Assembly: GCA_911728455.2 (NCBI GenBank)
Contig: OU452222.1
Location: 372,001-436,000 of the forward strand
DNA from: Marthasterias glacialis
Taxonomy: Eukaryota > Echinodermata > Asteroidea > Forcipulatida > Asteriidae
DNA length: 64,000 bases
Reading direction: 5' to 3'
Position 1 is the first letter of the stretch. Every line of letters begins with the position of its first letter. Shown here one piece after another: positions 1-12,810 of the stretch. The translations under genes and the position numbers were made by a program. The notes under the pieces are model-generated. The model saw only the letters and a program-made list of their open reading frames with translations, was not told where the DNA came from and did no database searches.

Positions 1-712
1 TAAACTAAAAAGCAAGAAAAAAAGAAGTTAGAATGGTTGCTTAGGGAAGAGTAAAATCACATAAGCATAATTTAATTGTCAGTAATCATACGCGTCAACC
101 ATTGGCAAGCCTTTGCTCTTAGGTTCAATCACCATAATGACATTACATGTGCCTGAAGAATTTTTTTTTTAATAATTGGAAAGCAAAATATGGTTTTGTC
201 AGAAACTCATAACTACGTATGCAACAAAAGTGCCTCCATGATCAGAACAACATTTATAACTTCTCAGCACATGAGCACGAAAATGTCTAGAAACAAAAAT
301 AAATAAAACAAAGGGGAAACAACGCAAAAACCATTGAACTGTTTCCTATGGCTTTATATTGTTTGGGTATGTCCTTGGTTTTATGTTAATGCAGTGTATC
401 GTATAGTTTACTTTCACAACGTCCCAATTTTCTATGGGGCTGCTCTTGCCGGCATTTGCGGTTTTCATCCCAGGACAATTGCGCCACAAGTGCAAATAGG
501 CATACCATTGCAATTACCCTCGCTTCCTGAGCTTAAATTGTGAAAACATGGGCATTAGTCTAATAAATACTTCTTGTACAGATGAATCATCAAATACCTG
601 TATAGATCACGACCTGCTTTTTATTTTTTGAGATTGTTGTATATATTACTATAGAAGATCAAAACTTTCACTAATTACAGTCATATTCTTGTAATGTTCG
701 TTTAAGGATGAC
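1..712. other. AT-rich 5' flank, no gene seen
   Basis: I see no recognisable gene, RNA or repeat structure here. The short open frame at 334-543 has no family resemblance. The stretch is probably the upstream part of the transposon whose transposase begins at 713, but its terminal inverted repeat was not located. Confidence 0.4.
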
Positions 713-3385
713 ATGAGTGATTCGTCTGATGAATCAACATATACCAGCGACAGTTCCGATGGTGAAGACGATCACTGGGAGGAAGAAGAAATAGACCCAA
801 GAGATCGAAGAGATTTAATTGATACGGGTTCACAGCTAGAGGAGGCTAGCACAGAAGATGGACTCGACAATTTGGGTATACAAGGCAAAGTTAAAGCTCT
901 CCTACTGTGGGTTTGCCATTTTCTTCTGTTATGGCAGACGACATTCCTTATCAGTGACCGAGCTTTGGAAAAACTTCTGGGGTTTTTACAAATATTATTT
1001 CAAGTGATAGGTCGTCAGGTGTCTGTTATAGCAGGAATTGCAACAGCTATTCCTAAATCGATACATATGATCAGAAAACATTTAAAATTTGACAGAGATG
1101 CATTTACAAAGTATGCCGTATGTCCAAAATGCACCAAATTGTACGAGTTTAATGACCTTTTTTACGAAACGAATGGAATACTTAATCCTCGTAGATGTTC
1201 AAATTTATGGAAACAGTCGAGAGGACGTCAGATTAGATGTGATGGAAAACTTGTTAAAGCGGTTACACTCTCCGGTGGATCAAGAAAGTATTACCCCTTG
1301 AAAGTGTATTGCTACCAAAGTATAATAGATAGGTTAGAGATTATGGTACAGCAAGATGGTTTTTTGGATGCTTGCGAAGAGTGGAAGTGTCGTAAAATAC
1401 CGTCTGAATATTTAGCGGATATATATGATGGCAAAATGTGGAACGAATTCAAAAAAATCAACGAGCGACCATTTCTGACTGACCGGTTCACTTTTGGTTT
1501 CATGCTAAACTGTGATTGGTTTCAGCCATATGTGCGTAGAGTTGTCTCCGTTGGCGTTATTTATTTAACTGTTTTAAATCTGCCGAGAAATATAAGGTTT
1601 AAACCTGAGAATACAATTGTTGTTGGGGTTATTCCTTCACTTGACAAAGAGCCATCATCTCTTAATACTTTCCTTGAACCAATTGTTAAGGAACTAAAGG
1701 CTCTATGGACAGGGGTCCGAGTGAGTGCAAATGGCGAGGTAATTACGATCCGTGGGGCATTGATGTGCTGCTCGTCTGATCTTCCAGCAAATCGCAAACT
1801 TTGCGGATTCCTTAGTCACAGCGCACGATTATTTTGCTCTAAATGTTTGAAAGAAGCGCCTCACATCCACACTGGAGAAATGGACAAGCGTGGTAGACCA
1901 AAGAAAAAAAACGATTACGGGGGGTTTAACAAAAACACATGGGTTTCACGCGATAACGCTGTCCATCGTAGATCAGTTACACGTGTCATTCGGTGTTCCA
2001 GCCTCAGTGAACGAGAAAAATTAGAAAAAACACTAGGAGTGCGGTATTCGTGCTTGCTTGACTTGGAATATTTTGATGCAGTGAGATTTGGTGTCATAGA
2101 TCCTATGCATAATGTATTCACAGGAACAGCTAAAAGGGTATTTAGCCAATGGGTCAAACACGACATTTTGAAAAGAAAGGCACTGGATGAAATTGGTGAT
2201 AAAATTAATCATATTTTGGCTTCATCAAAACTCGGGCGAATCCCAACAAAAATATCGTCTAATTACAATAATTTCACTGCAGAAGAGTGGAAAAATTGGA
2301 CGTTGTATTTCTCATTATATGCCTTAGACGGAATATTACCTTCAGTTCATCTCAAATGTTGGCAAACGTTTGTTCTTGCTTGCAGACTTATTTGCAAGTC
2401 ATACATTTCATTAGCAGATGTCGAAAAGGCAGATTATTTGTTTCTCAAATTTTGCAAAGAGTACGAACAACTGCATGGTTCTTTGGCAATAACACCAAAC
2501 ATGCATCTTCATAATCACCTCAAGCAATGCATTGTTGACTTTGGTCCTGTGATGGCATTCTGGTGTTTTTCCTTTGAAAGGTTTAATGGCTTTATAGCAG
2601 ACATTCCAACTAATAACATTAACATTGAAGTGCAATTTATGAGAACTGTTACCCGAATCCCTTTTGTAAAAAGATTTGTTGACTACTCATTTTTCAGCGA
2701 AGATTTTTCTTACATCTTCAAAAATATTTCACCCTTTATAAATACAGAACATGCAAATTTACCGACGTCATCGTCCGTTTTAGAACTTGTGGACACTTGG
2801 AAAGGGCCATTTGTTGTTAATTCGTTTTCAAACCTTACTGCGGTTAAACCTGTAGGATTGGGTATTGTCACTGCCTTTGACTCTCAGGATATAAATGACT
2901 TATGGCAAGCATACAAACACATTTATGAAAACGAAAACATACTGAGGGATAACTTGCAGCTCACTTGCCGTAAATTTGGAAATATATATATTGGGAACGA
3001 AGTATTTGGTTCCACTTTCAACAAAAGATCTCGTAGCAACAGTGCAGTTATTGCACGTTGGGCAGATGACAGAGGCAGCATAAATTGTCTGGCTGAGTTG
3101 CGACCTGGGACAGTAAAGCATTATATACAGCACACTTTATTTATCAAGAGTGAACCGGTTACCCACGTCATGGCCTGTGTGAAATGGTTCGTAAAAGGTG
3201 AACTCACAGAGGATGGAAATAACACTTATTTGGCCCCGTTAACAACTTGGAAAAAAAGAACATACATTCAAGGTGGTGAGGCTTCTTTTATACCGGTTCA
3301 ACGAATTCAGGGGAAATTTGTCGCTGCATATGATGGTAAAGGCAATGTTGTTATAAACGAGCTCAACAGGCAACTTTTTTTCTAA
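713..3385 (+). CDS. Tnp2/CACTA (EnSpm/Plavaka-like) transposase
   Basis: An uninterrupted 890-residue frame from ATG to TAA. The first ~60 residues are acidic and Ser-rich. Then follows a Cys-containing region (about 137-200) and a Tnp2-like RNase-H core: a CDWF motif with candidate catalytic Asp268, the stretch NLPRNIRFKPENTIVVGVI, then SDLPANRKLCGF with candidate Asp356 and a SKC motif. The family hallmark DPMHNVFTGTAK starts near residue 463, TPNMHLHNHL follows, and FERFNGF carries candidate Glu622. These motifs are characteristic of pfam Transposase_21/Tnp2 of CACTA elements; assigning the D/D/E residues is inference. There are no stops or frameshifts, so the copy may be young or active. 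The element's termini and target duplication were not identified. No intron is needed for this frame. Confidence 0.88.
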   Translation: MSDSSDESTYTSDSSDGEDDHWEEEEIDPRDRRDLIDTGSQLEEASTEDGLDNLGIQGKVKALLLWVCHFLLLWQTTFLISDRALEKLLGFLQILFQVIGRQVSVIAGIATAIPKSIHMIRKHLKFDRDAFTKYAVCPKCTKLYEFNDLFYETNGILNPRRCSNLWKQSRGRQIRCDGKLVKAVTLSGGSRKYYPLKVYCYQSIIDRLEIMVQQDGFLDACEEWKCRKIPSEYLADIYDGKMWNEFKKINERPFLTDRFTFGFMLNCDWFQPYVRRVVSVGVIYLTVLNLPRNIRFKPENTIVVGVIPSLDKEPSSLNTFLEPIVKELKALWTGVRVSANGEVITIRGALMCCSSDLPANRKLCGFLSHSARLFCSKCLKEAPHIHTGEMDKRGRPKKKNDYGGFNKNTWVSRDNAVHRRSVTRVIRCSSLSEREKLEKTLGVRYSCLLDLEYFDAVRFGVIDPMHNVFTGTAKRVFSQWVKHDILKRKALDEIGDKINHILASSKLGRIPTKISSNYNNFTAEEWKNWTLYFSLYALDGILPSVHLKCWQTFVLACRLICKSYISLADVEKADYLFLKFCKEYEQLHGSLAITPNMHLHNHLKQCIVDFGPVMAFWCFSFERFNGFIADIPTNNINIEVQFMRTVTRIPFVKRFVDYSFFSEDFSYIFKNISPFINTEHANLPTSSSVLELVDTWKGPFVVNSFSNLTAVKPVGLGIVTAFDSQDINDLWQAYKHIYENENILRDNLQLTCRKFGNIYIGNEVFGSTFNKRSRSNSAVIARWADDRGSINCLAELRPGTVKHYIQHTLFIKSEPVTHVMACVKWFVKGELTEDGNNTYLAPLTTWKKRTYIQGGEASFIPVQRIQGKFVAAYDGKGNVVINELNRQLFF

Positions 3386-5870
3386 GTTAAAAAAATGCTC
3401 ACTTTTCTAACGTTCCTTACCCTTTTTATACAGTGATTTTATAGGCTTACATTACAAACAAAATAACAGGCGGGTGGCTACTTAGTCGTCCAAAAATAAA
3501 CAATTTTTGTAGTAGAATACTTCAGGTAGTTTGTGAAACGGGAATGTGATTAATATCAACGCATGTCACAACATACAACTTTAATGAAATGGCTTAGTAA
3601 CTGTGTTACTGAAGACCAAAAGCCGACTTTGGGTGTGACTTTGTTGGTCACGGCATGTATTTGCACATAGTATGGCATCAGCTCAGATGACGTATTTTTT
3701 TAACCCACAATAGGTCACGTGATGACATGTGAAATTTTGTCGCGCAATCGGTCTATAAATTATCTTTCAGAAAGAACGGTCATTTTTCAGTATATAAATC
3801 TAATTGTCTATCAAACAAAGAATAATGTTACTCAAACATTGGATGGGAGTTTCCCGCCAAGGCCTGTCTTCGATTTTACTTTAACGAATATCGACGGCCT
3901 AATTTTATTATGTTGTATATTAAGCAAAAATATAAACCACATATTTTTTTCCGCGGCAACAGTCCATTTTCCGCACCATATTCTATAATTGGCTATAATT
4001 GCCAAAGCGGAAAAGTCCTATATGCATGCACAGAATGCGAGGAAAATAATACAACAGGACGCAGGTTGATATATTTGAAGCTACAGCTGAGCAATTACCA
4101 GAACAATTCAAGTCATTGACTCCACAGGAGTGTTAAAGTTAAAGTATTACCAGCAAATATCTCATTCTAACATGAATTTAAAAAAAGGACCTTACTTAAA
4201 AAATGTTACCGGTACCATATAGGCAACTTGTTATTAGTTTAATACTTCACCATTAAACGAATACAAGTTGAAAACCAACAATGTATGGGAAGTTACTCTA
4301 ACTATAATAATCTTCCCACATTATAGACTCTAAATTTTTTTATACTCTGATTTTATGATATTGCGTTTGACTGAAAAAAAGCTAATATAGACTCTGTTAA
4401 TTATTGTGACCAAAGTGATATGCATGTATATAGGCATATGTATATATATTAAATGAACACTTTCCTTTGTTGCAGATGTGTACTTTAACTGTTGTGTTTG
4501 TGTTTGTTTTACATTTACATTTTCAATTTATGTTTTTTGCATTCACGTACGCTTTTTAACCATTACACAACCGTCCTGGGGAAGTCTACAGACAAAAGAA
4601 GTTGAAACTATATTGCCAAGTGGGGATAAATACGTGATAAATTGAATTTGGAATGGAATTACAGGGTTTTATTTTTTACATTAAATGTGGCCCACCACTC
4701 CGTCCCTCCCTATCCTTTGAGGTTTTAAGTTTTTGTCTGTTTAACATTGATCTCATAATCAAAAAAAAAAAGTCGTTGCCCGTGCCGTCTCGGATTTGAA
4801 TAGCACTGTCTTGGATTTAAATCACGCTATCTGGGCTAGGATCCCGCCAGGTCGGATTTTGGTAATGTGACTTCGCAGCTATATTGGTGCGGTTGCCCTG
4901 ATGGAGCAAACGATCACTGACCCTCAACTGCCGGGGTGCAAATAATCTGGGTGGCTGCTCCATCCTGTAGAGATCAATTGCAATCGTTTTAACATTAACG
5001 ATTTACTGATCTTGTGGATCTGAAATCATGCAGTTATTAGAAAAGGGTTCTTTTGTATCTTTCAGCTTTATATTTTGTACAGTTCTGATGTTTCAGATGT
5101 TTTGTGTGGTGCCTTGCTCGACCCGTTTACTAAAAACTTAACAATCACTATACTGCATGTGCTAGTGAACATGACCCCGGGACCGAATGTGCGCGCGCAT
5201 AACACCTTTGAGACCTGCAGACTCATGTCCTCTACTCTCACCATGGAGGGAATTCTAACTCCAACTCCATGCTGTCACTGACCACAAGAGCTACAGAGTA
5301 ACACCACTGCATAGTGTTATCGATTTCTGATCATCGTCATCTTCGTTCAGGTAAAATTGCCTTACGTTTTGCCACAGTGTGGTGTCATACAATCTTTATA
5401 CTCGTATTATTAAACTCTAATCAGGTGTTTCCCTCCCCTGTTTTCTTGTTTTATTAATGTTCTTATTAAGGAGATCTGATCATGACATTGTTCGTTGTGG
5501 ACGGCAAGACTGGAGGGTGTGTGTAGGTCTTACTTTTAAATGCAACGCATTTCTAAAAATGCTGAACATGTAAATTAATTAATATTGTTCGGTAGATACA
5601 TTCCAGTTAGATTTTTATTTTTATTTAATCATTTATTTGTTTGAAGTTACAAGGAACAACTTGAAGAGCTGTTGATGTTCATTTACCAGTGTGGACAATT
5701 ACTTTGCAAATCTAAATCTATTTAGCTGTATATATTACGGGTTTGTAGTTGTATTGTATACTTGGGGCGTGATCTCTGGCTACGTGGCAGTAACCGTTTG
5801 AATGGCTTCTGACTGGCACCCCCCCCCCCCAAAAAAAAGGTATTGACAATAAAAAAATAGGGAGATCGCC
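3386..5870 (+). other. Transposon 3' flank with unassigned sequence
   Basis: Positions ~3394-3755 resemble 32352-32732, including the shared stretch around the motif gcaatcggtctat, so this is probably part of the same transposon family downstream of the transposase. A possible exon opens after a tttcag acceptor at ~5066 and stays open to 5281, with no recognisable product. The segment 4770-4990 is more GC-rich and may be another repeat. No gene can be supported in the remainder. Confidence 0.35.
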
Positions 5871-5875
5871 AACAT

Positions 5876-5965
5876 TAGGGCTAGATAGCTCAGTGTAGAG
5901 GGCTGGTACGCTAATCCGGGGTCAATGGTTCATATCCCTCTCCTGCAAATCTTTCTTTGTTCACT
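5876..5965 (+). repeat. tRNA-derived SINE head
   Basis: It has an A-box-like TAGCTCAGTGTAGAG and a B-box-like GGTTCATATCC at tRNA spacing, followed by TTTCTTTGTTCAC. The acceptor stem does not pair, so it is not a tRNA gene. The same head-plus-tail layout occurs at 6643, 18562 and 44882. Confidence 0.5.
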
Positions 5966-6048
5966 CCGTTATAACAATTCCAGTGAGTTTCCCTTGTGGT
6001 TTATTGCTTACTGTTAACAATATTTGGTGTATCCATGTTTTGTTTCAG

Positions 6049-6382
6049 ACTGGTTATGGGTCAGCATAAGACACATTGTTTGAGGTCATACCATCAAAAA
6101 CGTAAAACAAAGCAACAATTAAAGAAACTGCTGCCGCCTAAACAACAAGCATCTTCTGCTGACTCCAGTATAGATGAAGTGGTTAGTGACGTAAGCTCTA
6201 CATCGTTACCCCCATTTTCAAGTTCTCCTCCATCGTCTTATGAATCTTGTGAATCTACAAGTACATGTACACCTTCATCATCAAGTAGCTCCTCGGTCTC
6301 ACCCATTGTTTGGCAATACAAGAATGACCCACTTTATTTGAAGTTTTGTGAGTTTAACCTACTTCAGTATAGATTAAACAAG
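6049..6382 (+). CDS. Candidate internal exon, Ser-rich unknown protein
   Basis: An open segment bounded by a tttcag acceptor and an AAG|gtgagc donor, 334 bp long. It codes for a basic patch (Lys/Gln-rich) followed by a Ser/Thr-rich low-complexity stretch and a short conserved-looking end (VWQYKNDPLYLKFCEFNLLQ). I do not recognise the family. It lies downstream of the transposase on the same strand and could belong to a second gene of that transposon. Another open segment at ~7039-7197, following a catag acceptor, does not join it in phase. Transcript support would be needed to call it a gene. Confidence 0.3.
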
Positions 6383-6642
6383 GTGAGCATAAAAAGGTGT
6401 CTCTGTCCCAATTGGCAATCGTAAATTTTAAATCTTTGAAAACCTAATTAATTACTTCAAAATACCCGGTCAGTTTCCTGATGGTTTATTACAATTTGTC
6501 TTGAAGTTATGTAGCATTCTCTGAATCTCATTACTAATACTGCTGCTTCATTGGTTGTAATGCATCAATGACAGATCAATAGAACACAGATCAATAGAAT
6601 ACACGTAAGGTACAAATACAGAGAGGCCACCAACATACAGCT

Positions 6643-6735
6643 AGGTATAGCTCAGTTGGTAGAACAAGTCGTACTGTAACCCGGAGGTCACGGATTCAGC
6701 ACTATTTCCACTGGTATATACTTTTCTTTGGTCAC
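6643..6735 (+). repeat. tRNA-derived SINE head
   Basis: It has the A-box-like TATAGCTCAGTTGGTAGA and the B-box region CGGATTCAGC, followed by TTTTCTTTGGTCAC. It belongs with the SINE copies at 5876 and 18562. Confidence 0.45.
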
Positions 6736-7380
6736 TAAAAAAATATTTCTGTGCGACGTATCATTTTCCTTTGTGACCGATAACTAAACATTTTACTGGA
6801 TACAACTTTGTTGCAAGTTTTTTTTATTAATATTTCGAACACTTTATGTTAAGAATAACTTTCTAAGGCGGTGTTTTATTTAATTAAGATATGACCCAGC
6901 TGGGAATTTTTGCAAGAAACATTTAAGTTAAAAATGAAGACTATACATTATGTAAATTTTAAATCTATTGATCACGATGAGTTTTTGAATGATTGAAAAT
7001 GTACTTATGCTTCTCCATGTACTTATGCTTCTCCATAGATCAAAGAAGGACCATTTTACTGATACATCCGTCGTTACAACTTGGTGTGCTGGACAAGGAC
7101 ATTCGGGCTAGTGTAGAATTTAATTTTAGAATTTCCACTCATGTAGCTAGATTATATGGTAACAAAGGGTTGTTTATTCCTCCCACCTCTTTATAAGTAG
7201 ATGCACTGCATTCAATCAAATAATAAACTTTTGGTAGGATGCGTTTTGAGCTGGTAAGGAGGGTTGTTAAAGTACTCATTCAGTATTTGCAAATTCATCA
7301 AGTCCGTAATATTTTTTACAAAAGAAATGGTCAGTTTAATTTAACACTTGTGACAAAAAAGACAAGTTATCTTTGAATGG

Positions 7381-7880
7381 TCTAAGTATTGGAAAGAAAG
7401 ATTTTCAAGATCCCGGGGCTCTGTCTTTGAGAATGGGTGAGTACATTGTACAATCCTGGGGTCTCTTGGATTGAGATGGGTGACTAGAATCAATCACTTC
7501 CTGACTGATGGATATATTTAAAAAAAAAATGGAAATTCAAATGAAATACAAGTTAAGTTCATTAGTATTCTAAGTATTGGAAAGAGAGATTTTCAAGATC
7601 CCGGGGCTCTGTCTTTGAGAATGGGTGAGTACATGGTACAATCCTGGGGTCTCTTGGATTGAGATGGGTGACTGGAATCAATCACTTCCTGACTGATGGA
7701 TATACAAAAAAGCAATAGAAATTCAATTGAAATACAAGTTCATTAGTATTCTAAGTATTGGAAAGAGAGATTTTCAAGATCCCGGGGCTCTGTCTTTGAG
7801 AATGGGTGAGTACATTGTACAATCCTGGGGTCTCATGGATTGAGATGGGTGACTGGAATCGATTGATCCTTGACAACAAT
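7381..7880 (+). repeat. Three tandem ~185-bp repeats
   Basis: Three copies begin at about 7381, 7570 and 7751 with the shared start TCTAAGTATTGGAAAG, followed by GATCCCGGGGCTCTG and a GGGTGACT segment. Spacings are 189 and 181 bp. The copies are nearly identical. No coding potential was seen. Confidence 0.85.
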
Positions 7881-9667
7881 TAAAATACAAACGTTTTTTA
7901 TGTGTTACTTTGAAATTAAAATAATTATTAAACAAGTCTCTTCAACTCCTAAAGTAGAAATTAGTTACTCATAACTGTCTCATTAATGTATACCTTCATT
8001 CAGTTATTTGACGTATCCTAAGCGTATGGTTTAATATTCTAATATTATGTGTCTGCTGAAGTATAGTTTAGTTATTGTGTCTTAATGTTTAAAGGTTATG
8101 TCTCCTAAATGTAAGGCCATTCAAGTGTTTACTGAACAATGTCTCCTAATTTCATGTGTAACTCTCCAAACATGTTAAGATATGTTTCAGACTCGTTTAA
8201 ACCATAGTATTACTTATCTGTCTTCAAGTTAGTGTCCAAATATAATTTACTGGTTTTTATTACAAATGTATAATGATAATACTGTAAGGATGATTTTACA
8301 CCTGTCAACAGATGGCCCTTGTCATTTCAAGGGTGGCACCCATTTCTTAGTAAGCGCACCACACACATTCTTAGTCTATGACCTCAAGGTCCCCCCAGTA
8401 CTCACCACAAACTTTCCTCAGTGACCATTACGTCTTTGAACCGTGTTGTAATGATAGCGTAGTCACTATTACCTTACGTTATGTGTTACGTCATTTCTAA
8501 GTCAAAACTCCGCCCACTACAACTTAAAAGGGGAAAACAAATATATAAAGCATCTCCCAAACGTGTCTTCAATGTATCCAAGCATGTGCGATCAGTGTAC
8601 AATCCGAAGCAAGATAAGCAACTTGAAAAAAAAAATTATATAAATATAAATTATTTATAGGCCTATATATTTATTTTGTTTGTCTTTTTCTTTCTTTTTG
8701 TTCTTGTTTCTTTGCAATTAATTTTCCGCAGTCACAGTTAAATATTATATTTCGAAACTGTACGTTTCCAGACTCCCATAACATCACACCAGTGTAAAGC
8801 ATATGAGGACGTGTTGGCCTATGGTTCATTATAGTATTGTGTCTGCTTGACCTCATAAGGCCAAGAGTTTCAGCTGTTCCTTTTTATCTCTAACAAATCA
8901 CTTAATTCAGTAATACTATGGTATGACACCCAGGGGATCGGAATAGCTCATAGCGGTTTACAAGACGCTAAACAATAGAGGGCGCTAGAATGTGATTTGT
9001 TTAGTGTTTTCTCATGACAAAGTAAGGATTCCATTTTTACGTCTATATAAAAACACCTTTAAAGCTCAAATAAAAAATAAACAAAAATTAAAAAAACGTA
9101 TGGTCTTTATACCAAGTGTTGACATATCAAAGAATATGCCAAGATAATGCTAGACGGAAACCAGAGGGATGATGTTGGTCAAGCTATAGTAAAAAGTGTT
9201 CTATGACATTTCGACCGTAGAGGTACATCATTATTCCGTCCAACTACTCTTTGCTCCTTAATTAAATAGACAAGCATATTCGAGAAGCTTAGTGAACAAT
9301 CAATATTAAAACAATACCCCTAAACGGGCAATTAGAATTATCTTGACTTGGCACTAATACTTGTAGTTCACGCCGTAGCAAAATCGTTTATAATATAGCT
9401 TTGTTGACCTTCTTCGTTGACAAAACAATTTGATTATGTGGGGAGCGTCAACGGCAGGAATTTACAGGCGCTGGAAACGCAGGAAACTTTGTACACGTAC
9501 AGTTTTCGTATCGTGTATTATGCCTTCCGTAAACGTGGGAAACTGGCAATTTATTTCCTCGTCCGTTTACGTCACCGGTAAAACAGCAGCGGAAACGACT
9601 GGGTGCATTTACTACCCCCGATTCGTTGGGGTAGGAAATTTCGGAAACGACACCCGTTCGCGCAGTG
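7881..9667. other. Intergenic, no gene recognised
   Basis: AT-rich sequence without a supportable gene. The last ~240 bp (9427-9667) are more GC-rich and hold many GGAAAC/GTTTCC motifs, which looks like a transposon terminus abutting the duplication boundary. The open frame at 9430-9708 crosses that boundary in a frame different from the oxidase remnant and is not a believable gene. Confidence 0.4.
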
Positions 9668-9695
9668 CACGAAACTCCAAGAAGCTAAACTGTGA
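9668..9695 (+). pseudogene. Oxidase 3' exon tail (remnant)
   Basis: The final codons (TKLQEAKL, stop) of the sarcosine oxidase-like gene at 34381-38666 are present here with its 3' flank, but the rest of the exon and all upstream exons are absent. The breakpoint falls at the shared CACGAAACTCC. This polarity shows that copy A lost, or never received, the rest of the oxidase gene. Confidence 0.9.
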
Positions 9696-10454
9696 TTATC
9701 ATCATTGATTAAAGGCGACACGTCGTCAATATTATGTCAGGCCTGTGGCTGTGCATGGAAAGATAAACTCTCACCCAGATACTGCACATGCGCGTGCTTG
9801 CGGTCAAATCACAAAGAGGGCCGTCTTTGCCAAACTGTAATGTGACCGGCGGTGCGCACGCGTCATGACGACACAGCCCTTTAACCCAGAGCAGATTTTC
9901 GGTTGAAACGGTGAACATCTTTGATTAAACATTCATCCACATTTATTTGTTCATAATAACAAAATTAAAGATTATATAATTTAAATATTAAATAATAACA
10001 AAATATTGAAAGTTAAACTTTTACAAATTTGTAAGTGATGTACAGGCTCATAGCCCCTACAAAGTGGAAGACATTTTCTTTAAAAACTTTAAAAACTAAC
10101 ACGTGTAACTTTCGTGTACCATAAGCTTTTATGTTATTGGGTGTCTGAGGAAAATAGGAAAGTTACGGATAGAATGATTTCAGAAAAAAAAATTTATAAC
10201 ATTAGTAAACACATTTAGCAGATTGATAAATTGTTTTAAAACGTTATTTAACATTGATGTATGGTAAAACAACAAATAAATATAACACCCCATACTTAGA
10301 TTCTGCCTCGTGATTGGTTTATAGCGCATCACATGATATGTCTTACTTTTACTCCAAAGCCATGCGAGCACCGTGCACTATATCCATAGCAACCTATGAA
10401 ACATTCCCCCTAGCAAATAGTGTAGTGTACCCATGACAAACAATGTAGTATACC

Positions 10455-10713
10455 CAGCGCCGTAACTAGGGTAACATTTTAGAGGGGCACATTTTAGTGT
10501 TTTCTAACGTGTTGAGGTAAAAAAAAAAAAAACACACACACACAAAACCATTGAAATTACTAAGTAAATGCTCATAAAATGTAACATTCTTTTTCTGGTA
10601 ATTTTTAATCTCAAAAGTCCAGATTTCAAATGGGGGGCATGGGGGGGCACAGACATCAGTTGGGGGGGGGGGGAGGGCACATGCCCCCTGCCCCTCCCTT
10701 AGTTACGCCACTG
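10455..10713. mobile_element. hAT-type MITE (copy A)
   Basis: The termini are CAGCGCCGTAACTAGGG and, inverted, CAGTGGCGTAACTAAGGG, flanked by an 8-bp direct repeat AGTATACC. An 8-bp target duplication and CAG-starting ends are typical of hAT elements. It contains G-runs and no transposase. It matches 39387-39686 in copy B and is related, in inverted orientation, to 22028-22413. Confidence 0.8.
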
Positions 10714-11519
10714 AGTATACCCATAGCAATGTGTACTATACCTATAGCAACCAGTGTACTATATCCATAGCAACCAGTGTACTGTATCCATGGCAACAAC
10801 AGCTTATTGGTACCTAGACGTTTTTGTTAGTGTATGTATGGGGTGTTATGAAACAAATACTGCCTGTTTTTACTCATGCTATGCTTAAAACTACGACTCC
10901 CTCGAGATCCCCAGAGCGTTCTATTTTCCCGAGGCAAAGGCACAGGAAAATAAAACATCTGGGGATCACCTGTGAGTCGTAGTGTCAACCATAGCACACA
11001 AAGCAGTCAATATTTGTATACTGGTACTATTCTTTATCCCATATCATGCACATAGGAACCAAGGGGGCCAATGACCCATCCTGAAAATATGGTTGGGGCC
11101 GGGCCCCTCCTAAAAAAAGAAAAATAGTACATTAAATCTTAATTTTAGCTGTCAAGCATGGATATTAGACAAAAAATGTTTTTCAAAAAAATTGCAATTC
11201 AAGGGCCTTTTAACCTTGAAAGGTGCTGACATTTTAAAATATCTGTTGCTCAAAAAGTGTTCCAGTGAGTCTAATTATTCACTACAGAGCATCAAGCCTT
11301 ACAAAAATTTTTCGGGGCCCTTAAGCGGGCCCCGCACCCCACGCTGTACAGGCTTTGGGCTCACACGCTTGAGCTCGCATGCCTTGGACTCTCCACAAAG
11401 AGATTTCATTTTCTGCATGTTCCTATGTGCCTGCTGATGCAATTACTGTTAAAACTCTTACTCTATGTAATATGTTCCAGCAAGTTGACAACAATTGTGT
11501 GCACATAAACTGTGTATAT

Positions 11520-11765
11520 ATGTTTGCACTGTGTAGGTGCATTCACCACATGATATCAAATTGCAAGCTGGCGTAGTTTCATTTAAAACCACAGTGGATG
11601 ATACTGAATAGTGAGACAGTAGGAGGGTTGACTGTGTACTTTGTAGGATATATATGCACTCACCACATTACATCATAATGCGGGATGGCATAGGTTGTCA
11701 TTAAAAAGCCTAGTGGATGATATTGAATGGTCATCAGACAGTAAAAGCGTTTACTATTATAATTA
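11520..11765 (-). repeat. ~116-bp dispersed satellite (inverted)
   Basis: Two degenerate units of the satellite seen at 56631 and 63764, here as the reverse complement (GACAGTAGGAGGGTTGACTG is the reverse of the unit start). The same block is present in copy B at 40495-40745. Confidence 0.7.
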
Positions 11766-12810
11766 TTAGTTCCTTTAATTTTTGATTTGTTTCAAAAAAA
11801 AAATATAGAAATGCTAAGGAACTGCTTATCATTGAAACCTGAATTCCCTTTAAAGCATGTGCATTCCCAAAGCCAATTCATAAACATAATGCACAGAATC
11901 CGTTCCATTTCTTTTGTTATTAAATTCTTTATTTCATCAAATGCCACCGTTATTACCTCCACCTTGAAAAACGATTATTTCAGCTAGGGAAAAACCTTAA
12001 ATATTCCCGATCAAATAAAAAAATAGTCAACAAAACTATTTGATTCTGCTTCATGGTATATCAAAAGCATCATAGAAAAATAAGGATTTGTTTCCATGTA
12101 CATTATTTTAGATCTGGAGACTTACCAAATCAGTATTTATTTACAGTAACCAAAGACCAGCAATTACAAAAAATGGATAAACAAAAGAGTTGGGAATACA
12201 TTCTTGCCCCCATCCCCACACCACCAAATGAGATCAAAGAAAAAAACAATGAGGATTTGTTTGGTTTTCGCAATCAAAACATCTTTTGTGCCAAACTAAT
12301 TAAGACTGTTCGGAAAAAGAACAATTGTAGGCCTATGCCTTGCACTTTTTGCAAATGATTTAAAAAGTCAAAAATCTATCCATCAATTAAAAAAATGAAT
12401 GTGTGGCCTTCTTCATGACGTAAGGTCGGGAAAAAAGAAGGCCCTAGTCTGGTCCTTTGATATAACTAATTATAACTACGCTGCGTTAACACTTCCAATG
12501 GACTCAAAATGCACACAAGACATCAGGGCAGCAGCATGGTCAGGCTATGCACAGGCAATAGAAGTTTGCTTATCTTTATGCAGATTATTGTTCCCACTGG
12601 AGGGGCGGGGTCGGTACTTAGAATTTTCAAAATTAATTTAAAAAAAAAAATGAAAAACATTTTTCAGATAAAAAAGTGTATTTGCACTTCAAGAATACAT
12701 TTCTTAATTTGGAATAAATGAAAACTCTATTAAACATGTCCTTTAATTAAAATAATACTGAGACAAAAAGGGGAAATAGTGTGGCCCATTTTATGTAGTG
12801 CAGTACATAG

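Noticed and set aside
9709-9918. 69-codon minus-strand frame, also at 38680-38889
   Set aside because: It lies in the oxidase 3' flank in both copies, has no family match and no splice or start context.
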